Source of the DNA: Thermoplasmata archaeon
GTDB lineage: Archaea; Thermoplasmatota; Thermoplasmata; Lutacidiplasmatales; UBA184
DNA length: 32,069 nucleotides
Reading direction: 5' to 3'
Assembly: GCA_022750205.1 (NCBI GenBank)
Contig: JAKIWD010000011.1
Coordinates: forward strand, 1 to 32,069
The position numbers were made by a program, and so were the translations under genes. The stretch's first letter is position 1. Each line of letters starts with the position of its first letter. Below the pieces are notes generated by a model. That model made no database searches. It was not told the origin of the DNA and worked only from the letters and a program-made list of their open reading frames with translations. This document shows, one piece after another, positions 26,393 through 32,069 of the stretch.

Positions 26393-27106
26393 GTGCAGAC
26401 GGTCAGCTTGGAGTTCCGCACCGCGGACCTCGAACTGCTGGGGCTGGTCCCCCCGCACCTGTTCGATCACTACGAGGAGATCGAGCTGCTCGAGACCCTG
26501 CGCCTGGAGAAGGGCTGGCGGCTCCAACTGCTCCGGGTGCGCCGACTGGGCCCGTTACGCACCGCGGCGGAGCTCGAGCACGAATCGCGTCGCATTCGCC
26601 GCCTGTATGGGCTCGAAGGGTTCGAGCTGGTCGAGCGCAGACCGAAGACCCGCGATTACATTGTGTTCGCCCGCCAGCGCAACCCAGACTGGCTCCAACG
26701 CCTCCTCGCTGCCTCGTCGGGTCGGGTGACGCCCACGACGCCGTTCCAGCTGAACCGGGAGACCGTCGTCGCCACGTTCCATGGGGAAGAAGCGGCCCTG
26801 CGCCGCGTGATCGCCCGACTACGTCGCGAAGAGCTCCCGTTCCGGGTCCGTCGGTCCACGGGGAGGCTGATGTCGAGGGAGGACACCACGGAAGCGCTTA
26901 CCGCGCGACAGCGCGCGGTGCTCGCAAAGGCCTGGGCGTTGGGCTACTACGCCGTCCCGCGTCGGGTCACGCTCACCCGCCTAGCCCGGGCGACCGGACA
27001 GTCTCCCCCCGCGCTCGGCAAGATGCTCCGGCGCGCGGAGGGCCACCTGGTGGCCAAGTTGCTCGCGACCGACTCCGGTGCCGTCAACCCTTCGGGGGAA
27101 GCCTAA
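26393..27106 (+). CDS. HTH-10 (bacterio-opsin activator-like) transcriptional regulator
   Basis: GTG start; C-terminal LTARQRAVLAKAWALGYYAVPRRVTLTRLARATGQSPPALGKMLRRAEGHLV matches the HTH_10 pattern. Confidence 0.88.
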   Translation: MQTVSLEFRTADLELLGLVPPHLFDHYEEIELLETLRLEKGWRLQLLRVRRLGPLRTAAELEHESRRIRRLYGLEGFELVERRPKTRDYIVFARQRNPDWLQRLLAASSGRVTPTTPFQLNRETVVATFHGEEAALRRVIARLRREELPFRVRRSTGRLMSREDTTEALTARQRAVLAKAWALGYYAVPRRVTLTRLARATGQSPPALGKMLRRAEGHLVAKLLATDSGAVNPSGEA

Positions 27107-27130
27107 AGGCGGAGAAGCCGGTGGAACACT

Positions 27131-27574
27131 ATGTCCCAGGCGATCGGCCGCATCATCGTTGAACGTGTACTCGGCGCACCGGCGGTGGCCTTGCCCGAAA
27201 AAGCGACGACCGGATCCGCGTGTTTCGACCTCCGCGCGGCCGAGGCGGTCAAGCTCGAGTCTGGACGGATCGTACTCGTGCGCACCGGCCTCCGGTTGAA
27301 GGCGCCCGAGGGGACCTTCCTCGAGGTGCGTCCCCGGAGCGGTCTGGGGGCCAAGGGCGTGCTCATGGTCAACGCTCCGGGCACGATCGACAGCGACTAC
27401 ACGGGCGAGGTCAAGGTCCCGCTGACGTTCCTGCTCGCGGGCACCCATCCGATCGAGGTCGGCGATCGGATCGCCCAGGTGCGCTTGGTGGAGGAGCATC
27501 CATCCGAGTTCGCCGAAGGCCCCATCGCGACCTCCACGTCGCGCACCGGTGGCTTCGGGAGCACCGGCCGCTAA
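27131..27574 (+). CDS. dut: dUTP diphosphatase (dUTPase)
   Basis: TGSACFDLRAAE, EVRPRSGLGAKG, NAPGTIDSDYTGEV, GDRIAQVRLV and C-terminal SRTGGFGSTGR: five conserved dUTPase motifs in order. Confidence 0.92.
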   Translation: MSQAIGRIIVERVLGAPAVALPEKATTGSACFDLRAAEAVKLESGRIVLVRTGLRLKAPEGTFLEVRPRSGLGAKGVLMVNAPGTIDSDYTGEVKVPLTFLLAGTHPIEVGDRIAQVRLVEEHPSEFAEGPIATSTSRTGGFGSTGR

Positions 27575-29184
27575 TCGGACGGCTCGAACTCCTGTAGGGT
27601 GGTCTGCTTCTTGACGGGAGTCGGGCGCGGGAGCGCCCCCCGGCGCGCCTCTTCCTCCACCTCTTCGAGCATCGCATGCATCCGGCGCTCCCGCGCTCCC
27701 GCCGACCGGGCGAGCCCCACATCCCGGGTCCCTTCCGCGACCAGCACCATCGCCCGACCCGTCCGCGCCCGTCCCGTTCGGCCCCGACGCTGGATGGTCC
27801 GGATCACGTCCGGCACCGGTTCGTAGAAGATCACGAGGTCGGTGGAGGGGATGTCAAGCCCCTCCTCGGCGACCGAGGTGGCGACCAGGCAGTTCACCTC
27901 CCCCAGGCGGAAACGTGCCAACACCGCCCCCTGCTCCTTTTGCGTGAGACCGATGTCCCCGCCCCGGGAGCTCTGGCCGACGAACCGGGCCGGTCGAATG
28001 GCCGGGTCATGGGCTGCTTCCAGCGCCCGCACGACGGCTTCGGCGGTGTCCCGGTATTGCGTGAACAGGATCACCCGGGCGGCCGGGTTCCGACGGAGTT
28101 CCTCGCGCGAGAGTTCGACGGCCTTCTCGACCTTCGGGAGATCCACGGTCAGGGTGGCGAGGACGGAGCGCACACGGTGCACATCCGGGTCTGACAAGAA
28201 GCGCCGCTGCGAAGGGGTCACGCGGCCCTTCCGTGGCTTCTCCTGTTCCTCCAGGAACGCGCGGAGCTGGTCGGCGCCTTGACTTTCGACTAGCTCGAGC
28301 GCGTGGAGGGCCTTCATGGCGGTGCTCTGGGTGGTGACGGCGGCCCAGATCACCGCGGGAACGTCCCCGCCGCGTCGTCGCGCCAGGTCCAGTTGACGGC
28401 GCAAGTTCTCCCCGAGCGCGAGGAAGTCCCGACGCGAACCGGAGAATCCCTCGGGGAGGAAGCGCTGGAGCTCGGGTGCGGTCGCCTGGCGCTGGACCGC
28501 GGACCGTAGCCAGACGGCGAGTTCCTTGACCTCGGGCGGGACCTTCACCTCGACGGTCGTGACGCCGATGGCGTGCACGTACGGTTGGACGTCCGGGTCG
28601 CTCGTGGTGCGGTACTCGAACCGTTCGATGTCGAGGTTCGCCCAGACCTCGCGGATCCGTTCCCGACGCGAACCGGGGGAGGCCGTCATCGCGAGCACGC
28701 GGGCGCGAGGGCCGGCTTGGTTGGCCTGCCCGATCACCGCGTAGGGGTAGTCGCCCACCGCCCGGTGGGCTTCGTCGAAGATGATCAAGGAGAAATCGCG
28801 TAACGAAAGCACCCCGGGGGCGAGATCGTTCGCGATCACCTGGGGGGTTGCCACGATGACCTGAGGTGCCAGCAGCCGCGTGGCACGCTGCTCGGGAGAG
28901 AGCGTCCCGGTCAGGACAGTGATCGGCGGCGCGAAGAGGGCGTCGCGTATGCTTTGGGCGTGTTGGTTGACTAGGGGTCGGGTGGGGGCCAGGAACAGGA
29001 TCGACTTCGTGGGACTACGGAGCAAATGCTCCGCAGCGACCCGCAGCGCGATCGCGGTCTTGCCCAGCCCTGTCGGCAGTACTACGAGGGTGTTGTGACC
29101 CACGGCCGTCTCGGCAATGTGGGCCTGGTACAGGCGATCGTCGAGCGTCCCGGGGCGGATGCGGGGGTGCTCGACGGTCGGCAT
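27571..29184 (-). CDS. Hef/FANCM-type superfamily 2 helicase without a C-terminal nuclease domain
   Basis: LVVLPTGLGKTAIAL, IIFDEAHRAVGDYPY, VATSVAEEGLDIPSTDLVIFYEPVPDVIRTIQRRGRTGR. Likely ATG 29184 (MPTVEHPRIRPG). Ends ...VKKQTTLQEFEPSD with no ERCC4-type nuclease. Confidence 0.9.
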   Translation of the reverse strand: MPTVEHPRIRPGTLDDRLYQAHIAETAVGHNTLVVLPTGLGKTAIALRVAAEHLLRSPTKSILFLAPTRPLVNQHAQSIRDALFAPPITVLTGTLSPEQRATRLLAPQVIVATPQVIANDLAPGVLSLRDFSLIIFDEAHRAVGDYPYAVIGQANQAGPRARVLAMTASPGSRRERIREVWANLDIERFEYRTTSDPDVQPYVHAIGVTTVEVKVPPEVKELAVWLRSAVQRQATAPELQRFLPEGFSGSRRDFLALGENLRRQLDLARRRGGDVPAVIWAAVTTQSTAMKALHALELVESQGADQLRAFLEEQEKPRKGRVTPSQRRFLSDPDVHRVRSVLATLTVDLPKVEKAVELSREELRRNPAARVILFTQYRDTAEAVVRALEAAHDPAIRPARFVGQSSRGGDIGLTQKEQGAVLARFRLGEVNCLVATSVAEEGLDIPSTDLVIFYEPVPDVIRTIQRRGRTGRARTGRAMVLVAEGTRDVGLARSAGARERRMHAMLEEVEEEARRGALPRPTPVKKQTTLQEFEPSD

Positions 29185-29212
29185 GTCGAGGTATGGCCGT
29201 GGGACGAGACTC

Positions 29213-29222
29213 GACTTAATAC
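29213..29222. promoter_or_regulatory. Candidate shared bidirectional TATA element
   Basis: gacTTAATac lies between divergent starts at 29184 (-) and 29243 (+); about 27 nt before the + start and about 34 nt before the - start. Confidence 0.5.
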
Positions 29223-29242
29223 GAGGAGCCTTCGCCGCCCAC

Positions 29243-30382
29243 ATGCTGCCAGAGTGGATCGTCGCAGTCGCCCTGGCGGGGGCGCTGGTCGTGGTGCTCT
29301 TCCAAGGGATCCCGCTCTATCTCGCCGCCCAGATGCCGCGTCTAGAACCGGCCGGAGTCCCCGAACTGGCCCGGACGCCCCGGGTCACCGTGATCATCGC
29401 GGCGCGGGACGAGGAGTTGGACATCGGCAGTTGTCTGGACGATCTACTCGCGCAGACCTACCCGGAGTTCGAGATCATCGTCGTCGATGGCGCCTCCAGC
29501 GACCGGACGGTGGAGGTGGCCCGACAACGCGGGTCGCGGGTCCGGGTGATCGAGGAACCCCCGCTGCCGAGCGGATGGGTGGGCAAGAACTGGGGCTGCG
29601 CCGTCGGGGCGCGCGCCGCCACCGGGGAGTTTCTATTGTTCACCGACGCCGACGTGCGCTACCACCCGGAGGCGATCCGGGCAACCGTGGCGTGGGCACT
29701 TCGCGAAAAGGCCGATCTGGCGACGCTAGCGCCGCGCGTGGTGATGATCGGGTTCTGGGAGAAGCTCATCCTCCCGTTCTACACGCAAGTTGTGCTCACC
29801 TACTTCCGGGCCCCCCGGGTGAACCACGACGGGTCGCGGACCGCGATGGCCAACGGCCAGTACCTGCTTGTTTCGAGGAGTGCCTACGACGCCGTGGGCG
29901 GGCACGAGAAGATCCGGGGCGCGATCCTGGAGGACGTGAGATTGGCCCAGGAGTTCCGAGCGCGGCGTTTGAGGCTCCGCGTGGCCTGGGCCCCTGAACT
30001 CCTCTCAACACGGATGTACCGGGACCGTCACGAGATGTTCGAGGGCCTGCTCAAGAACGTCCACGGGACGAGATTCTCGGCGGCCCGTCAGCTGGCTTTC
30101 CTCGCTGGGTTGATCGGCCTATTCTGGCTCCCGTTGGTGATCCTGCCCTTGGGAATCGCGTCCTCGACACCTCTCTTGATCGGAGTGGGCGCCGTACTCT
30201 ATCTCGTGCTCTTCGCCAAGCACGTCGCGTTCGCCGCGGCTATTCGAGGCTCGGCGGTCTACGGCCTGCTCTTTCCCCTGGCCGTCGGATTCTATGTTGT
30301 CCTGGTAGGCGCCTCGCTGGTGCGAGGGGTCGCGCATCGCCCGTTGCTGTGGAAGGGTCGAGCATACCCACGGGATGGGTAG
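29243..30382 (+). CDS. Family 2 glycosyltransferase, membrane-associated
   Basis: RVTVIIAARDEELDIGSCLDDLLAQTYPEFEIIVVDGASSDRT and LFTDADVRY GT2 motifs; EDVRLAQEFRARRLRL; C-terminal TMs. Likely ATG 29243 (MLPEWIVAVAL), 27 nt after TTAATA. Confidence 0.88.
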   Translation: MLPEWIVAVALAGALVVVLFQGIPLYLAAQMPRLEPAGVPELARTPRVTVIIAARDEELDIGSCLDDLLAQTYPEFEIIVVDGASSDRTVEVARQRGSRVRVIEEPPLPSGWVGKNWGCAVGARAATGEFLLFTDADVRYHPEAIRATVAWALREKADLATLAPRVVMIGFWEKLILPFYTQVVLTYFRAPRVNHDGSRTAMANGQYLLVSRSAYDAVGGHEKIRGAILEDVRLAQEFRARRLRLRVAWAPELLSTRMYRDRHEMFEGLLKNVHGTRFSAARQLAFLAGLIGLFWLPLVILPLGIASSTPLLIGVGAVLYLVLFAKHVAFAAAIRGSAVYGLLFPLAVGFYVVLVGASLVRGVAHRPLLWKGRAYPRDG

Positions 30383-30515
30383 ACGTCGGTCCTTACCGAA
30401 AGACGTAGGTCCGGCGGCGAGCGCCCTGCCAGATTACCGGTTGTAAGTAAAATTGGGTTGATGCAAATGTCCCGGTTACTCCTGACAGGTGGCAAATATC
30501 CTGATATGCGCAATT

Positions 30516-30532
30516 AACTTCCTTAAAGTTAT
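30516..30532. promoter_or_regulatory. Inverted repeat TAACTT-CCTTA-AAGTTA overlapping the probable promoter of 30557
   Basis: Perfect 6-bp arms, 5-nt spacer, in an unusually AT-rich intergenic region; includes a TTAAAG TATA-like element about 33 nt upstream of the start codon. Confidence 0.45.
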
Positions 30533-30556
30533 GACCCGGTAAATCATTGAACGTTC

Positions 30557-31423
30557 ATGCGGCGTTGGTTAGCGACGATAGGTCTGGTGAGTCTCGCCTG
30601 TCTGATGGTGGTGTTCACGAGCGGGGGGTTGGGCCCTGTTCCTGGAGGGCCGAGCTCATCCCACTTCACCGTGGACGCTGCCTCGCCTCCTGTTGCGGCG
30701 ATCTATGCGGTGGGCTACACCGGACTGTGTCCGGTGGCCGCGCATCTCTGGTGCAATGCGACGGCTTCGCCGCCGGTCGTCGGCACGGCGACCTGGACGG
30801 ACGAGGCGAGTATCGTCAACCCCGCTCAGGCCGCAGCGTGGCCTGGAACCTACATCGGATCGATTGATGCGGTGGGTGGGTACCAGACGGCGGCCGTTCA
30901 CCTCGCACCCGGCTCGCACCTCGCGACCGCCCAGTGGGGCCAGTCCATCGCCTGGTCCGGGCTCGTGAGCGTGTACGCATCAAGCCCTTGCCCCGCTCTC
31001 AAGTTCTCCGAGATCTGGCTCAACACTACGGCGGAGCTTCAGGTCCACTCCCCGGCGGGAACGGTCGTATCGACCACCATAACTCCGACCTCGCTCGCCT
31101 TCGTGAACGTGCACACCAGCGCGACGAGCTGCGTCCCGTCGACCTACTTCGCTGCGCTGTACGGGAAGACCGTAAACCTGCTCGCCGGCTTTACGACCGT
31201 TGCCCCAGGGAACTACTACGATACCACCACGATCACCGTCACCGCGACCGTCGCCTACACCCAGGACAGCTGCGCGATCTTCGGCGTCAACTGGGGCACC
31301 CCCGGCGCTTGGCCCTGGGGATATCCGGCCTACTGCCCGCCTATTGGGACGCTCTCCGCACCGGCCCTACCACCACCGTTCCCAACTTCAGGAGATACCC
31401 TCTTGAGTTCGACGATCACGTGA
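30557..31423 (+). CDS. Secreted Cys-containing protein of unknown function
   Basis: Signal peptide MRRWLATIGLVSLACLMVVFTSGG; Thr/Ser-rich ectodomain with about 7 Cys (CPVAAHLWC, SPCPALK, TSCVPS, DSCAIF, AYCPP); no C-terminal TM. Confidence 0.72.
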   Translation: MRRWLATIGLVSLACLMVVFTSGGLGPVPGGPSSSHFTVDAASPPVAAIYAVGYTGLCPVAAHLWCNATASPPVVGTATWTDEASIVNPAQAAAWPGTYIGSIDAVGGYQTAAVHLAPGSHLATAQWGQSIAWSGLVSVYASSPCPALKFSEIWLNTTAELQVHSPAGTVVSTTITPTSLAFVNVHTSATSCVPSTYFAALYGKTVNLLAGFTTVAPGNYYDTTTITVTATVAYTQDSCAIFGVNWGTPGAWPWGYPAYCPPIGTLSAPALPPPFPTSGDTLLSSTIT

Positions 31424-31745
31424 GGTCGGCCTCAGCCAAACCCAGCGGGATCTGCCGCTCGCGGAGGCGGGTCCCGCGTCCCTTCCAGCGGGGCGAATCA
31501 GTTGGAAGTCGTTCGCTCCGAAACCACCCAGTCACCGTCGCGGAAAGGAGATTCAGCTAGACCGATACAGCACATCTCCCAACGCGAAGGTTGATTCGAG
31601 CCCCACCTCGACTGGCCTTAGGACATTCCCGCGCACGCTTGGTCGGCTCCGGGCTTGCGCCGAGAGCTCCCGGCCTTCCCACCCGACTCCGGTTCTGCCA
31701 CCGGGAACATCGTTAAGCGAGTCGCCGGCCTCGCCGGCCCGGTCC

Positions 31746-32069
31746 ATGTCCACTGTGGTTGAACCGGCGTACGAGCTCTTCATCGGAGGAAAGCGCACGC
31801 CCGGCCAGGGGGAGAAGTTCACGCTCCTCAACCCGGCCACTAACCGACCATTGACCACCGCCTCCTCCGGGAACGGGGACGACGCCCGGCACGCAATGGA
31901 AAACGCAGAGTCGGCGTTCCGGAACTCAGGCTGGGCCGGCGACGACGGTAGCAAACGTGCCCGCGCCTTGAGCCGACTGGCCCAGCTGGTGGAGGGCCAG
32001 CTCGACGCTCTCGCGGAGCTGGAGTCCCTGAACATGGGCAAGACCCTGCGCGAAGCGAAGGGAGACCTC
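31746..32069 (+). CDS. Aldehyde dehydrogenase family protein, N-terminal fragment (runs off the window)
   Basis: Translation from ATG 31746: MSTVVEPAYELFIGGKRTPGQGEKFTLLNPATNRPLTTASSGNGDDARHAMENAESAFRNSGWAGDDGSKRARALSRLAQLVEGQLDALAELESLNMGKTLREAKGDL, open to the last base. The N-terminus is typical of the NAD(P)-dependent ALDH superfamily. Absent from the supplied ORF track. Confidence 0.88.
   Translation, partial: MSTVVEPAYELFIGGKRTPGQGEKFTLLNPATNRPLTTASSGNGDDARHAMENAESAFRNSGWAGDDGSKRARALSRLAQLVEGQLDALAELESLNMGKTLREAKGDL

Noticed and set aside
1-32069. CRISPR arrays, insertion sequences, integrases
   Set aside because: No regularly spaced short repeats, transposase motifs or terminal inverted repeats were recognised by eye; the only clear direct repeat is inside a kelch gene.

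Overview
This is a GC-rich archaeal-type window, probably from a Thermoplasmata-like lineage. That guess rests on ArcS, a Hef-type helicase, an HTH-10 regulator, TATA boxes about 26-36 bp before start codons, and a DUF835-like response regulator; no phylogeny could be run. I support about 26 protein-coding genes, one tRNA and several candidate regulatory elements. The left half (1-20 kb) is accessory-looking. It holds large secreted or C-terminally membrane-anchored surface proteins, three of them kelch/PKD type. It also holds a kelch gene followed by a membrane-anchored winged-helix regulator, a zinc-ribbon/multi-TM protein with three PH-like cytosolic modules, an FNR-like oxidoreductase, a block with bacterial affinities (DUF2252, a SLATT/RipA-like membrane protein, a DUF6855-like protein, DoxX) and an orphan response regulator. 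The right half (22-30 kb) is mostly housekeeping: tRNA-Val(UAC), archaeosine synthase ArcS, a UbiA/UbiD pair, an HTH-10 regulator, dUTPase, a nuclease-less Hef helicase ending in a PIP-box-like peptide, and a GT2 glycosyltransferase. The right edge cuts into an aldehyde dehydrogenase that the ORF track lacks. The observations most worth a second look are: (i) one reading frame at 20547-21485 split by a single in-frame TAG, resembling the C-terminal half of a family-B-polymerase-like protein; (ii) the kelch-surface-protein/membrane-wHTH operon; (iii) the ZnR-TM-(TM2-PH-like)x3 protein; (iv) overlapping inverted repeats upstream of a small, very basic ORF.
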